Assembly (NCBI RefSeq): GCF_025200715.1
Contig: NZ_CP104143.1
Location: 682,001 to 746,000, forward strand
Source of the DNA: Rhizobium sullae
GTDB taxonomy: Bacteria; Pseudomonadota; Alphaproteobacteria; Rhizobiales; Rhizobiaceae
Reading direction: 5' to 3'
Length of the DNA stretch: 64,000 nt
The position numbers and the translations under genes are program-made. Below are positions 33,426 to 42,544 of this stretch, piece after piece; positions within the stretch are counted from its first letter, which is position 1, and every line of letters starts with the position of its first letter. The notes under the pieces are model-generated. The model had not been told where the DNA came from, made no database searches, and saw only the letters and a program-made list of their open reading frames with translations.

Positions 33426-33682
33426 GATCTTCCTCTCCGTTTAGAACAACTTTGCCGTGTTTGAGCGAAATAGATCTCTTAACCTGATGCGCCACAAGGG
33501 ATCGCCTTTCTCCACCGTTTTCCGCAACAATCGGTTAGCGAACGGTGAATGCGGCGCCGGCCCTGTGTCGTGCTTTGCGTTTGAGCACGCAATTGCCGGC
33601 AGAGCTAATCCGAAAGGGCGGTTTGACCCCGACCGTGCCGTTAACGTACTCTTAACCATGGCGGCTGATGCCGGCGGGGGAT

Positions 33683-33892
33683 ATGGACGTGTTCATCGGT
33701 GTTCTGCCCTGGACCTATGGTCTTGTGGCTGCGCTCTTTATGACGATGACTTTGCTGGAAGGCTGGGCCAACCACGACGGCTGGACGTTGGCCCGCCTCG
33801 CGGGCGCGGTCGCCTGCATTCTCTGGCCGCTGACGGTGGTTTTCCTGCTGCTGCACATGCTTGCCTCGGCTGCTACGTCCAGCCGGGCCTGA
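33683..33892 (+). CDS. Small two-span membrane protein
   Basis: A 69-residue protein with two hydrophobic segments (VFIGVLPWTYGLVAALFMTM and ARLAGAVACILWPLTVVFLL) and a short loop. GGGGGAT lies just before the ATG at 33683; an ATG at 33668 would add five residues. No family is recognised. It precedes the Mnh operon on the same strand by 110 bases and might be part of its leader, but the sequence gives no functional link. Confidence 0.5.
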   Translation: MDVFIGVLPWTYGLVAALFMTMTLLEGWANHDGWTLARLAGAVACILWPLTVVFLLLHMLASAATSSRA

Positions 33893-34002
33893 CCGGGCCG
33901 CCTCCGATCATTCTCCAAACCTCCTCCGAAATTGCTTGAGGGCGCTTGCCGATTACCCTAAGTTCGCGCCAACGCATCATTTTCTGGCAATGAGGAGGGG
34001 AC

Positions 34003-36369
34003 ATGGCCGGTGTCACTGGTCTGACATTTTTGGCCTTGTGCCTGCCGCTTCTCGGCGCCTTGATTTCCCCTTTCGTCATTCGCCGGCTCGGCGCGAACGG
34101 CGCCTGGCTGCTGGCGGCCGTGCCGTTCCTGTCGTTCCTGCATTTCCTCCACTTCGCACCAGAGGTCGCCCGCGGCGAGGTAGTGACCGGCGGATACAAC
34201 TGGGTGCCGAGCTACAATCTGAGCTTCTCCTGGTTTCTCGACGGCCTGTCGCTCACTTTCGCGCTGCTGATCACCGGCATCGGCACGCTGATCGTGCTTT
34301 ATTCCGGCGGCTACCTGAGGGGGCATCCGCAGCAGGGCCGTTTCTTCTCCTTCATCTTCCTGTTCATGGGCGCGATGCTCGGCGTCGTCGTCTCGGACAG
34401 TTTCCTGATGCTCTTCATCTTCTGGGAGCTGACCTCCATCACCTCCTTCCTGCTGATCGGCTTCGACCATGAGCGGGGGGCGGCGCGAAGGGCGGCCCTC
34501 CAGGCGCTGGTGGTGACCGGCGGCGGCGGGCTATGCCTGCTGGCTGGTCTGCTCTTTCTCTGGAACATCACCGGCGTCACGCAGATGTCGCTGCTGTCGC
34601 CGTTCGGCGACGTCGTCCGCGGCAGCCCGTTCTATCTTGCGGCGCTCGGTCTGGTGCTGTGCGGCGCCTTTACCAAATCGGCGCAGTTTCCGTTTCACTT
34701 CTGGCTGCCGAACGCCATGGAGGCGCCGACACCGGTTTCCGCGTACCTGCATTCCGCAACCATGGTGAAGGCCGGGGTCTATCTCCTGATGCGGCTGAAC
34801 CCGGTGATGGGCGCGACATCCGCCTGGGAAATCCTGCTGCCCTTCTTCGGCGGCATGACGCTCGTTGCCGGTTCGGCGCTGGCGATTGCCCATGCCGACC
34901 TGAAGCTGAAGCTCGCCTATACGACGGTGTCCTCGCTCGGCCTTCTCGTCCTGCTCACCGGCTTCGGTTCGGAATATGCCGTGGAAGCGGCGGTGCTTTA
35001 TCTGGTGGCCCACTCGCTCTTCAAGGGCGCGCTCTTCATGGTTGCCGGCATCCTCGACCATGAGACGGGCACCCGCGACATTACCAGGCTCGGCGGCCTG
35101 ATGAGCGCGATGCCGCTGACATTCGCGATCGCGATCCTCGCGGCGATTTCGATGGGGGGTCTTCCGCCCTTTTTCGGCTTCCTCGCCAAGGAGGAGATCT
35201 ATGCCGCGCTCGCCGGTGGCAACCTGCGTTCGCTGGTGTTCACCGCAGTCGCGATCTTCGGCAATGCGCTGATGTTTGCGATCGCCTTTTCGGTCGGCCT
35301 GAAACCCTTCACCGGTCGGGCGACCGAAACCCCGAAGCATGCGCACGAGGCGCCCGTCCTGCTCTGGCTCGGTCCCGGCGTTCTGGCGGTGCTGGGCCTT
35401 GCCGGCGCGCTCTTTTCCGGCTTCACGCATAACTACGTCTCGTCGCCGATGGCTTCGGCCGTCCAGAGCGATGCAATCGCGGTTGCGATCACGCCGATGC
35501 CGCATCTCGGCCTTCCGCTTGCGCTTTCCGTATTGACCGTGATCTTTGGCATTGCGGTCTATTGGAAGATAGAGCAGGCCCGGGCGCTGATGGTATATTT
35601 CCTGCAGGCGGCAGGGCCGGGGCCGGACCGGGCCTTCGACGGCTTCATCGCCGGGCTCGTCCGCCTTGCCTGGCGCGTCACCCGCATCGTCCAGCCCGGG
35701 CGGCTGGAAATCTACGTGACCGCTACCTTCCTCTGCGTCGCCTTGATCCTCCTCGTGCCGCCGCTGCTTTATGGCGAACTGCCATCGTTTCCGGTCTGGC
35801 CGCGCGGCGTGCAGCTCCATGAATGGGCAGTCTTCCTGCTCGCCGTGATCGGTCTTGCGGCGGTGCTTGCCGCCCGCGACCGGCTGACGGCGATCGTCTC
35901 GCTCGGCATCCAGGGTTTTTCCGTGGCGCTGATCTTCCTACTCTTCGGCGCGCCCGATCTCTCCTTCACCCAGTTCATGGTCGAGACGCTTTCGGTCGTC
36001 ATCCTGGCGCTCGTCATGACGCGGCTTCGCCTGTCGCCGACCGATCCCCGGCCGCTGCGCCAGCGGCTCGGCGACGGCGTCATCGCGCTCGCCTGCGGCC
36101 TCGGTTTTGCGCTGTTGCTGATGAGGGCCACAGAAGGGCCGTTCAACGCGGCGCTGACGGATTTCTTCAACACCTATTCGAAAACCATCGCCCACGGCGC
36201 CAATGTCGTAAACGTCATCATCGTCGATTTCCGGGGCACCGACACGCTCGGCGAAATCGCCGTTGTCGCCATCACCGGCCTCGCCATCATCGCGCTGATC
36301 CGCATGCGGGCCGGCGGCGAGCGGAAGCTGGTCGCGCATGATCCGGATAAGGTGGAGGTGGCGGAATGA
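34003..36369 (+). CDS. mnhA: Mrp/Mnh/Pha cation/H+ antiporter subunit A
   Basis: A 788-residue polytopic protein homologous to NuoL, the large proton-translocating subunit of the multisubunit Na+(K+)/H+ antiporter. Conserved blocks are SFSWFLDGLSLTFALLITGI, FFSFIFLFMGAMLGVVVS, LTSITSFLLIGFDHE, SAQFPFHFWLPNAMEAPTPV with the key lysine region, AYLHSATMVKAGVYLLMRL and HSLFKGALFMVAGILDHE. The C-terminal part matches MrpA's extra domain. It is the first gene of the operon. A 526-base gap filled with repeats separates it from mnhB, unusual for this operon. Confidence 0.93.
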   Translation: MAGVTGLTFLALCLPLLGALISPFVIRRLGANGAWLLAAVPFLSFLHFLHFAPEVARGEVVTGGYNWVPSYNLSFSWFLDGLSLTFALLITGIGTLIVLYSGGYLRGHPQQGRFFSFIFLFMGAMLGVVVSDSFLMLFIFWELTSITSFLLIGFDHERGAARRAALQALVVTGGGGLCLLAGLLFLWNITGVTQMSLLSPFGDVVRGSPFYLAALGLVLCGAFTKSAQFPFHFWLPNAMEAPTPVSAYLHSATMVKAGVYLLMRLNPVMGATSAWEILLPFFGGMTLVAGSALAIAHADLKLKLAYTTVSSLGLLVLLTGFGSEYAVEAAVLYLVAHSLFKGALFMVAGILDHETGTRDITRLGGLMSAMPLTFAIAILAAISMGGLPPFFGFLAKEEIYAALAGGNLRSLVFTAVAIFGNALMFAIAFSVGLKPFTGRATETPKHAHEAPVLLWLGPGVLAVLGLAGALFSGFTHNYVSSPMASAVQSDAIAVAITPMPHLGLPLALSVLTVIFGIAVYWKIEQARALMVYFLQAAGPGPDRAFDGFIAGLVRLAWRVTRIVQPGRLEIYVTATFLCVALILLVPPLLYGELPSFPVWPRGVQLHEWAVFLLAVIGLAAVLAARDRLTAIVSLGIQGFSVALIFLLFGAPDLSFTQFMVETLSVVILALVMTRLRLSPTDPRPLRQRLGDGVIALACGLGFALLLMRATEGPFNAALTDFFNTYSKTIAHGANVVNVIIVDFRGTDTLGEIAVVAITGLAIIALIRMRAGGERKLVAHDPDKVEVAE

Positions 36370-36457
36370 ACAGGTTTTGTCTCCACCTCGTAGGTTTCCA
36401 TTCCGGCAGGCTTGCTGTGCCGAGTGCTGTTGTCTGGGGACGGCATCCCCTCAACCG

Positions 36458-36590
36458 CCCTCATTCCTGTGTTTGTCACAGGAATCCAGCGTGCCCAAGT
36501 CTTTGGGCGCGGAAGACTCCTTCAAAAAGGAATTCATTCACCGCGCAGACGCGCCGTGGGTGGATTTCTATGACAAGCACAGGAATGAGG
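36458..36590 (+). repeat. Family A repeat (copy 3) inside the mnh operon
   Basis: CCCTCATTCCTGTGTTTGTC, ACAGGAATCCAGCG, CCCAAGTCTTTGGGCGCGG, TTCACCGCGCAGACGCGCCG and an end ATGACAAGCACAGGAATGAG. The two ends are a near-perfect 12-base inverted repeat (CTCATTCCTGTG / CACAGGAATGAG). It lies between mnhA and mnhB. Confidence 0.85.
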
Positions 36591-36664
36591 GGAGTATGGG
36601 ATGGGCGCTGGTGGCAACAGGCCCGCGTTCAGCAGCATTCATATCGCCAAGGCGGCGTACGAGG

Positions 36665-36852
36665 AGGTGATCCTTCGAGGCCCTGCAGCTTCGCTTTCGG
36701 GCGCCTCGGGATGAGCGCCGTGCAGCGGGCGCTGGAGATCAGCCCTCATCTTGAGGTGCAAGCCCGCAGGGCGCAGCCTCGAAGGACGAGGGCTGGTGAT
36801 GAGGTGCGGTTTTCCTTGCGTCCCCCATCAATTGACTTGATGAGGGAAGAAG
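36665..36852 (+). repeat. Family B repeat (copy 2) inside the mnh operon
   Basis: Shares ordered blocks with 18056-18240: GAGGCCCTGCAGCTTCGC, GCGGGCGCTGGAGATCAGCC, CTTGAGGTGCAAGCCCGC and TGCGTCCCCCATCAA. It ends 43 bases before mnhB. Confidence 0.8.
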
Positions 36853-36895
36853 GTAACCCAGCCCGCCAGTCGCCGCCAAGCGGAGTGCCCACCCG

Positions 36896-37315
36896 ATGAA
36901 CACCCTCGTCTTCCGCACCATCGCCCCCTTCCTCGTCGCGCTGATGCTGCTCTTTTCGGTCTTCATCCTGCTACGCGGCCACAACGAGCCGGGCGGCGGC
37001 TTCATTGGCGGGCTGATTGCGGCCTCGGCGCTGGCGATCTTGGGCATCGCGGGCGGCGTGCCGGCCGTGCGGCGGGCGATCCTCTTTCATCCGCTGTCGA
37101 TCGCCGGTGCCGGACTGATGATGTCGACCGCCGCCGGTCTGATCTCGATTGCCGCTGCCGTACCCTTCATGACCGGCCTGTGGGTCTATCCCTCAATCTT
37201 CGGCGTCGAGGTGCCGCTTTCGACCGTCATGCTTTTCGATATCGGCGTCTATTTCGTCGTCGTCGGCGCGATCACCGCCATTGCTCTGGCCCTCGAGGAA
37301 AGGGAGGTGGAGTGA
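36896..37315 (+). CDS. mnhB: Mnh antiporter subunit B
   Basis: A 139-residue subunit with four spans. It has the MnhB pattern [40 protein letters not shown] and [20 protein letters not shown]. It works with MnhA in the antiporter's membrane complex. Its stop overlaps the mnhC start (TGATG). Upstream lies the repeat-filled gap from mnhA. No clear terminator or promoter in that gap could be called. Confidence 0.92.
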   Translation: MNTLVFRTIAPFLVALMLLFSVFILLRGHNEPGGGFIGGLIAASALAILGIAGGVPAVRRAILFHPLSIAGAGLMMSTAAGLISIAAAVPFMTGLWVYPSIFGVEVPLSTVMLFDIGVYFVVVGAITAIALALEEREVE

Positions 37316-37692
37316 TGGAGCCGCTTTTTGCGATCCTCGTCGGCCTGTTCTTTTCCGCCGCCGTCTACCTGATGCTGTCGAAATTCTCTATCCGCATCAT
37401 GCTCGGCATCGCGATCCTCGGAAACGGCGTGAACCTCTTGCTCTTCACCGCCGGCCGCGTGACGCGCGAAGTGCCGCCAATCATTCCGGCCGGTTTCGAC
37501 ACGCTGCCCGCCGATGCCGCCAACCCGCTGCCGCAGGCCCTCATCCTGACGGCGATCGTCATTTCCTTCTCTTTCCTTGCCTTCCTATTGGTGCTGACCT
37601 ACCGCGCCTATCAGGACATCGGCACCGACAATACCGACGAGATGCGCATCGCCGAACCCGACGATCCGCCGCTTCCGCCGCTGGGATATTGA
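37315..37692 (+). CDS. mnhC: Mnh antiporter subunit C (NuoK-like)
   Basis: A 125-residue, three-span subunit homologous to Nuo[21 protein letters not shown] and LGIAILGNGVNLLLFTAGRV are typical, followed by NPLPQALILTAIVISFSFLA. The ATG at 37315 overlaps the mnhB stop (TGATG), showing translational coupling. A repeat-bearing gap of 240 bases follows before mnhD. Confidence 0.92.
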   Translation: MEPLFAILVGLFFSAAVYLMLSKFSIRIMLGIAILGNGVNLLLFTAGRVTREVPPIIPAGFDTLPADAANPLPQALILTAIVISFSFLAFLLVLTYRAYQDIGTDNTDEMRIAEPDDPPLPPLGY

Positions 37693-37737
37693 GGATGACA
37701 ATGGCGCGAATGAAGACAATGATGCGGATGATGATAC

Positions 37738-37880
37738 GCCCCCTCTGCCCTGCCGGGCATCTCTCCCACAAGGGGAGAGATCGGCTGGTGGCAAACGCCA
37801 GTTCGATCATTGGAATGGGGAGCGCGCCGCTTGTCATCTCCCCACCTGTGGGGGAGGTGCCCGGCAGGGAAGAGGGCGGC
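37738..37880. repeat. Pair of opposed intergenic palindromic repeats (family C, locus 2)
   Basis: CCCCTCTGCCCTGCCGGGCA and a TCTCTCCCAC/GGGGAGAGA stem at 37738-37785, then the reverse unit (CATCTCCCCACCTGTGGGGG, GAGGTGCCCGGCAGGGAAGA) at 37835-37876. It is the same pair as at 23571-23763, here between mnhC and mnhD. Confidence 0.8.
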
Positions 37881-37932
37881 TTTGCGCACACAGCGGCCGC
37901 TGTTTTCCGTTCAAAAGTCGGGGCGCCCTAAA

Positions 37933-39483
37933 ATGGCCGCCCCCATCACCACCGACCTTTCCGCCGCGCTCCTCACCGCACCCGTCCCCCCGGGCAACTG
38001 GCTTGTGATCCTGCCGGTTGCGCATTGCATCGTGCTTGGCGCGCTGATGCTGATGCTGCGCGCCCATGTCCGCGTGCATGCGCTGATCGCCGTTCTCGGC
38101 CTTGCGGTCCTGGTGCTCATCGACGCGTTGCTCCTCAAACGGGTGATCGACGGCGGCCCGGTCACGATGGTGATGGGGCGCTGGCTGCCGCCCTTCGGCA
38201 TTGCCTTTACCGTCGATCTCTTCGGCGCGCTGATGGCGCTTGCAGCGGCGATTGCGGCTCTTGCGGGCAGCCTTTATGCGCTCTCCGACATCGATCCGGG
38301 CGGGCGGCGCTTTGGCTTTTTCCCCTTCCTGATGCTCCTTATGGCAGGCGTCACTGGCGCATTTCTCACCGGCGACATCTTCAACCTTTATGTCTGGTTC
38401 GAGGTGCTGCTGATCTCGTCCTTCGGCCTGCTGATCCTCGGCTCCGAGCGCGAGCAGATCGACGGCGCGATGAAATATGCGGTGCTGAACCTGATCGGCA
38501 CGACGCTCTTCCTGATCGCCGTCGGCTATCTCTACGCGATCTTCGGCACGCTCAATATGGCTGATATCGCCCTGAAGGCCGCCGGCCTGCGCGATACGGC
38601 GCCGCTGATGACGCTGGCGGCCCTCTTCCTGCTCGCCTTCGCCATGAAGGCCGCTGCCTTCCCCGTGAACTTCTGGCTGCCGGCCTCCTATCATACGCCG
38701 CGCATCGTCGTCTCCGCGCTCTTTGCCGGCCTGCTCACCAAGGTCGGCATCTATGCGCTGATCCGGGTGATGGTGATGCTGCTGCCGGTCGAGCGCGAGG
38801 CGCTGAGCCTGATGATCGCGCTCGCCGGCGCCGCAACCGTCATCCTGGGCGCGCTCGGCGCGCTGGCGCAGACCGATATCCGCCGCTTGCTCGGCTATGT
38901 CGTCATCTCCGGCATAGGCAGCATGCTCGCCGGCATCGCGATCGGTACACCGGGCGGCGTCAGCGGCGCGGTCTTCTACGCGCTGCATTCCGTCGTGCTG
39001 ATGATGGCGCTCTATCTCTTGGTGGGGCAGGCGGCGCGCCTCGGCGGCAGCTTCCAGCTCACCGCACTCGGCGGGCTCTATCGCGAACGCGGCTGGTTTG
39101 CCGCCGTCTCGCTGATCCTCTTCCTCGCCGCCTGCGGCCTGCCACCGTTTTCCGGCTTCTGGCCGAAGGTCATCCTCGTCAAGGCCTCTCTCGATATCGG
39201 CGCGTGGTGGCTTGCCGCCGCCCTTTTGACCGGCGGGTTTCTCACAACTATCTGCTTCGGCCGCGTCTTCCTGCTCGCCTATTGGCGCCCGGCGCCGGCG
39301 CCGGCGGAGACCGTCGCGATCGGCTGGCAATCGGCGCTGCCCTTGCTGACACTGACTGCACTCGTCACCGGTTTCGGCATCCTGCCGGAGCAGCTGCTGT
39401 CGCTGGCGCAGGCAGCCGCCGGGAGCCTTGCCGATCCGGGGGCCTACATTCATTCTGTCTTCCCGGAAGGAGCAGCACCTTGA
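37933..39483 (+). CDS. mnhD: Mnh antiporter subunit D (NuoM/N-like)
   Basis: A 516-residue polytopic subunit related to NuoM/NuoN. Conserved blocks include FGIAFTVDLFGALMALAAAI, FNLYVWFEVLLISSFGLLIL, AAAFPVNFWLPASYHTP with the trans-membrane lysine, and LLTKVGIYALIRVMVMLLP. It carries protons in the antiporter. The ATG at 37933 is used; upstream codons read through the palindromic repeat. Its stop overlaps the mnhE TTG start. Confidence 0.93.
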   Translation: MAAPITTDLSAALLTAPVPPGNWLVILPVAHCIVLGALMLMLRAHVRVHALIAVLGLAVLVLIDALLLKRVIDGGPVTMVMGRWLPPFGIAFTVDLFGALMALAAAIAALAGSLYALSDIDPGGRRFGFFPFLMLLMAGVTGAFLTGDIFNLYVWFEVLLISSFGLLILGSEREQIDGAMKYAVLNLIGTTLFLIAVGYLYAIFGTLNMADIALKAAGLRDTAPLMTLAALFLLAFAMKAAAFPVNFWLPASYHTPRIVVSALFAGLLTKVGIYALIRVMVMLLPVEREALSLMIALAGAATVILGALGALAQTDIRRLLGYVVISGIGSMLAGIAIGTPGGVSGAVFYALHSVVLMMALYLLVGQAARLGGSFQLTALGGLYRERGWFAAVSLILFLAACGLPPFSGFWPKVILVKASLDIGAWWLAAALLTGGFLTTICFGRVFLLAYWRPAPAPAETVAIGWQSALPLLTLTALVTGFGILPEQLLSLAQAAAGSLADPGAYIHSVFPEGAAP

Positions 39484-39953
39484 TCGCCTTCCTCTTCAAT
39501 CTGCTGCTCGCCATTGCCTGGGTCGCTGTTTCCGGCAGCGCCTCGCTGCACAATCTCGTCCTCGGCTTCGTCCTCGGGGCAATCGCTTTGGCGATCGTGC
39601 GCGAGCCTTTCGGGAGCAAGGGCTATCTTCGCCGCGCGCGCCGCGTCCTGTCGCTCGCGCTGCTTTTCCTGAAGGAACTGGCGCTCTCGGCCTGGACCGT
39701 CGCCAGGACGGTGTTGCGGCCGAAGATGGAGATCCGTCCAGGCATCTTCGCCTTCCCCCTGACGGTCGAACGCGATCTCGAAATCACGCTGCTCGCCAAT
39801 CTCATCACGCTGACGCCGGGCACGCTTTCCGTCGATGTCTCGGAGGACCGTAGGACGCTTTACGTGCACGCGCTCGACTGCTCCGACCCCGAGGCGACGA
39901 AGCGCGCCATTGCGAGTGGCTTCGAACGCAAGATCATGGAGGCCTTCCGGTGA
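39480..39953 (+). CDS. mnhE: Mnh antiporter subunit E
   Basis: A 157-residue subunit with two to three N-terminal spans and a cytosolic domain. Typical blocks are [36 protein letters not shown] and [20 protein letters not shown]. It starts at a TTG that overlaps the mnhD stop (TTGA) and ends overlapping the mnhF GTG. It is a structural subunit required for antiport. Confidence 0.9.
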   Translation: MIAFLFNLLLAIAWVAVSGSASLHNLVLGFVLGAIALAIVREPFGSKGYLRRARRVLSLALLFLKELALSAWTVARTVLRPKMEIRPGIFAFPLTVERDLEITLLANLITLTPGTLSVDVSEDRRTLYVHALDCSDPEATKRAIASGFERKIMEAFR

Positions 39954-40309
39954 TCGCGCCGCTTGCTATCGTCTCGGCTGCCGCTGCAGTCACGCTGGCT
40001 GTCCTCGGGATTGCCTTCGTGCTCACCGCCTATCGCGTGATCACCGGACCGACGCTGCCGGACCGCATCCTTGGCCTCGACACGCTGACGGGCATCGCCA
40101 TCGGCTTCATCGCGGTGATTGCCGTCAAGACGGGCTTCGCGCTTTACGTCGATATCGCGATCGCGCTGGGGCTGGTGGGCTTCCTCGCCACGGTTGCCTT
40201 CGCCCGCTTCGTCCTGTCTCGCGGCGCGCTGAGAACCGGTCCGCCGCCGGCCGGGGAAGAACAAGCAGTGGCGCAGACGCCCGGCAAAACAACAAGAAAG
40301 CCAAGATGA
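39950..40309 (+). CDS. mnhF: Mnh antiporter subunit F
   Basis: A 119-residue, three-span subunit. The family block [20 protein letters not shown] and [20 protein letters not shown] is clear, and the C-terminus is a hydrophilic tail longer than in many homologues. GTG start overlaps the mnhE stop; its stop overlaps the mnhG ATG. Subunit of the same membrane complex. Confidence 0.9.
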   Translation: MIAPLAIVSAAAAVTLAVLGIAFVLTAYRVITGPTLPDRILGLDTLTGIAIGFIAVIAVKTGFALYVDIAIALGLVGFLATVAFARFVLSRGALRTGPPPAGEEQAVAQTPGKTTRKPR

Positions 40310-40638
40310 TGGAATACGCGCTCGCCATCGCAACCTCCCTCACGATGCTTGCCGGCGCCTTCTTCGCGCTCGCGGCGGCGATCGGCGTCGTCCGCCTGCC
40401 GGACCTTTACTCGCGCATGCATGCAGCCTCCAAGGCGGGTCCCGTGGGCTCCGGTCTGCTGCTTCTCTCCGCGGGCCTTTATTCCGGCGAACTTGCTATC
40501 TTTGCACGCACCGCTGCAGGCGTCGTCTTTCTGCTGCTGACCGCCCCGGTCGCCGCGCACCTGCTGGCCAAGGCTGCGCATGATACCGCGCATAGGTTGT
40601 GGGAATTCTCGGTTCGCGACGATATGGATGGCGGGTGA
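40306..40638 (+). CDS. mnhG: Mnh antiporter subunit G
   Basis: A 110-residue, three-span subunit ending the operon. The diagnostic block is [20 protein letters not shown], followed by [23 protein letters not shown] at 40306 overlaps the mnhF stop. The complete set A to G in one strand makes a Mrp-type Na+ or K+/H+ antiporter for pH and salt homeostasis; ion specificity cannot be read. A large AT-richer interval follows. Confidence 0.92.
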   Translation: MMEYALAIATSLTMLAGAFFALAAAIGVVRLPDLYSRMHAASKAGPVGSGLLLLSAGLYSGELAIFARTAAGVVFLLLTAPVAAHLLAKAAHDTAHRLWEFSVRDDMDGG

Positions 40639-41069
40639 GAGTATAAATTTCAGCGATTTGATCCGCTTTACGCAAGTTACGTATGCGGCGCTCAACTAAA
40701 GTCTTGCCCTTGCTTGCGAAATCTTGGGGATTTGGGTTTTTTAAGTAGAAAAACTACAAATAAGAATTGGACTTTCGGTAAAACAGTGATAATTGAAGTG
40801 TAAGTAGAGTTCTGATTTCGAATTAGAATCGTTTCGCCTATTCCATCTCTAGCTTTGATTTCGAATGTCTAATGAAGGCTGTGGTCGAAGAATGCGGCGA
40901 TTGTGATTCGTATTCAGGCAGTATTAGAGCAGGTTTCGGTCTCAAGAATCTAGGGGTGGATTCGCGTTTTAGGACATGATGCCGCTGTCTGGGCCTTTTA
41001 CTGTTTGCCTCTACGAAGGCGATCCTCCGAAAGAGGGTCATCCACGCATGCGAACAGGAGAAACAGAAT
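40639..41069 (+). promoter_or_regulatory. AT-rich leader and promoter region of mucR
   Basis: This 431-base interval has no gene and is markedly more AT-rich than its neighbours. The motif GATTTCGAAT occurs twice (near 40813 and 40857), and T/A tracts lie at 40735-40775. MucR/Ros proteins bind AT-rich DNA and repress their own genes, so this is the likely autoregulatory region. GAGAAACAGAAT precedes the ATG. Confidence 0.6.
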
Positions 41070-41501
41070 ATGACGGATACCGCGACCGGCAACGGGCCGG
41101 AATTGCTGGTAGAACTGACGGCCGATATCGTAGCGGCTTATGTCAGCAATCATGTGGTCCCGGTCAGTGACCTGGCCAATTTGATTTCCGACGTGCATAC
41201 CGCACTGAGCAGCACGTCTGCACCGCAACCCGCCGCAGCCACCATTGAAAAGCAGAAGCCCGCCGTTTCGGTACGCAAGTCAGTACAGGACGATCAGATC
41301 ACCTGCCTGGAATGCGGCGGCAACTTCAAGTCTCTCAAGCGCCATCTGATGACCCATCACAGTCTCTCGCCGGAAGAATACCGCGAGAAATGGGATCTTC
41401 CCGCCGATTATCCGATGGTCGCTCCCGCCTATGCCGAGGCGCGCTCGCGCCTCGCCAAGGAAATGGGCCTCGGCCAGCGCCGCAAACGCGGCCGCGGCTA
41501 A
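41070..41501 (+). CDS. mucR: MucR/Ros family zinc-finger transcriptional regulator
   Basis: A 143-residue regulator. An N-terminal oligomerisation part ([20 protein letters not shown]) leads to the single C2H2-type Ros finger [20 protein letters not shown] then [20 protein letters not shown], and a basic C-terminus (GQRRKRGRG). MucR binds AT-rich sites and controls exopolysaccharide, motility and cell-cycle genes in rhizobia. A strong terminator follows. The adjacent DivJ-like kinase gene fits the chromosomal order I recall from S. meliloti. Confidence 0.95.
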   Translation: MTDTATGNGPELLVELTADIVAAYVSNHVVPVSDLANLISDVHTALSSTSAPQPAAATIEKQKPAVSVRKSVQDDQITCLECGGNFKSLKRHLMTHHSLSPEEYREKWDLPADYPMVAPAYAEARSRLAKEMGLGQRRKRGRG

Positions 41502-41524
41502 ACCCGACACGCTACGAAGCGCAA

Positions 41525-41554
41525 GAGCCGGACCGCAAGGCCCGGCTTTTTTTG
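41525..41554 (+). terminator. Rho-independent terminator of mucR
   Basis: AGCCGG and CCGGCT arms followed by a run of seven T. It lies 23 bases after the mucR stop and just ahead of the intron fragment. Confidence 0.85.
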
Positions 41555-41577
41555 TGGTGCGCCAGGCATGGCGCGTT

Positions 41578-41850
41578 GTGCGTAAGCACTGTTTGACCGG
41601 GATGGTATCCGGTCGATGACTTGGACGTGCAAGTCCTCTACAGGCCCCGGTGATGGGAACCGTTAGCCGAACAGCAAGGGCGTTATCGCGAGGTAGGGTC
41701 TGAAGGAAGCTGGAGGCAAAGTGCCGGCCTGACGAACAGGAAGCGCATATGAGGCGTCCGCATCCGGGCGAGTGGCCACAGGACCCGAAGCCCGATATCA
41801 CCCGGAGGGTGCGGGCGTAGATGCGACAGGTATTTGGCACGAAGGGATGG
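41578..41850 (+). ncRNA. Group II intron, 5' fragment (RT-lacking)
   Basis: The sequence starts GTGCG at 41578, the canonical group II 5' end, directly after a small hairpin (GCGCCA-GGCA-TGGCGC). It continues with blocks typical of domain I: GGGAACCGTTAGCCGAACAG, GGAAGCTGGAGGCAAAG and CTGACGAACAGGAAGCGCAT. No reverse-transcriptase frame, domain V or 3' end follows; sequence passes into the isochorismatase gene region by 41894. Insertion just after a stem-loop behind a terminator is characteristic of class C introns. The 3' limit is approximate. Confidence 0.65.
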
Positions 41851-41893
41851 TGTACTGAATCTTCTGCAAAAAGGGGCTGAGAAGCTCCGGCGA

Positions 41894-42472
41894 TCATGGC
41901 ACGACTTTCGTGGCCTGAAGCGGGCGGAGAGCCTGGATTATCTCGGGAACAGTAGCCACCTTGGCAATCTTACCATTCATGTAATCAACCGAGACCCGTC
42001 CATGCTCGGCATCATAGGAGTCGATGCATTCCTCCGCCAGGACCACGCGAAGGTCGCGCTGGTAGGCGTCGATAGCGGCCATGCGGATACAAGCGTGCGT
42101 GTTGATGCCGCACAATACCAGCTCGCCAACTCCCATCGCCGACAGAATATCTTCAAGGTCGGTCCGGAAGAACGCACTGTAGCGTTTCTTTACGATGATC
42201 GTATCGCCTGGCCCCCAATCGAGGCCGGCATGAAGCTGGGCGCCTGAAGTTCCCTCAATCGCGATCTTTAGGTTCTTGTCCCGCATCTCGAGAAAGGCGT
42301 CGCTGAGATCGGGCCGGAATTCCTGCCGCACCCATATGACGGGTAACCCGGCTTCTCTAAAGGCCACAGCCAACGTGTTGGTTTCGCTGATCAGCCGGGC
42401 TGCTTTGTCAGCGCTCCAATGGTCGAGGTAGTCATTGATAAGGTCGATGATAACAAGGGCGCGTTTGGTCAT
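41894..42472 (-). CDS. Isochorismatase-family cysteine hydrolase
   Basis: A 192-residue hydrolase of the isochorismatase superfamily. The catalytic aspartate is in KRALVIIDLINDYLDHW, the lysine in DTIIVKKRYSAFFRTDLED, and the nucleophile in VLCGINTHACIRMAAIDAYQ (Cys in HAC). Family members hydrolyse amides or vinyl ethers such as nicotinamide or isochorismate; the substrate here is unknown. ATG 42472 is preferred to a GTG at 42490. It lies between the intron fragment and the split quinone reductase gene. Confidence 0.87.
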   Translation of the reverse strand: MTKRALVIIDLINDYLDHWSADKAARLISETNTLAVAFREAGLPVIWVRQEFRPDLSDAFLEMRDKNLKIAIEGTSGAQLHAGLDWGPGDTIIVKKRYSAFFRTDLEDILSAMGVGELVLCGINTHACIRMAAIDAYQRDLRVVLAEECIDSYDAEHGRVSVDYMNGKIAKVATVPEIIQALRPLQATKVVP

Positions 42473-42544
42473 TATGCGATTAGACGTCACAACAGTTGCA
42501 GTGGTGTGACGCCGGGCGGCATGCCGGTTTGGAACGTTTCTTAT

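Noticed and set aside
40838..41092. Minus-strand 84-residue frame across the mucR leader
   Set aside because: It overlaps the mucR start, shows no family signal and lies in an AT-rich regulatory interval.
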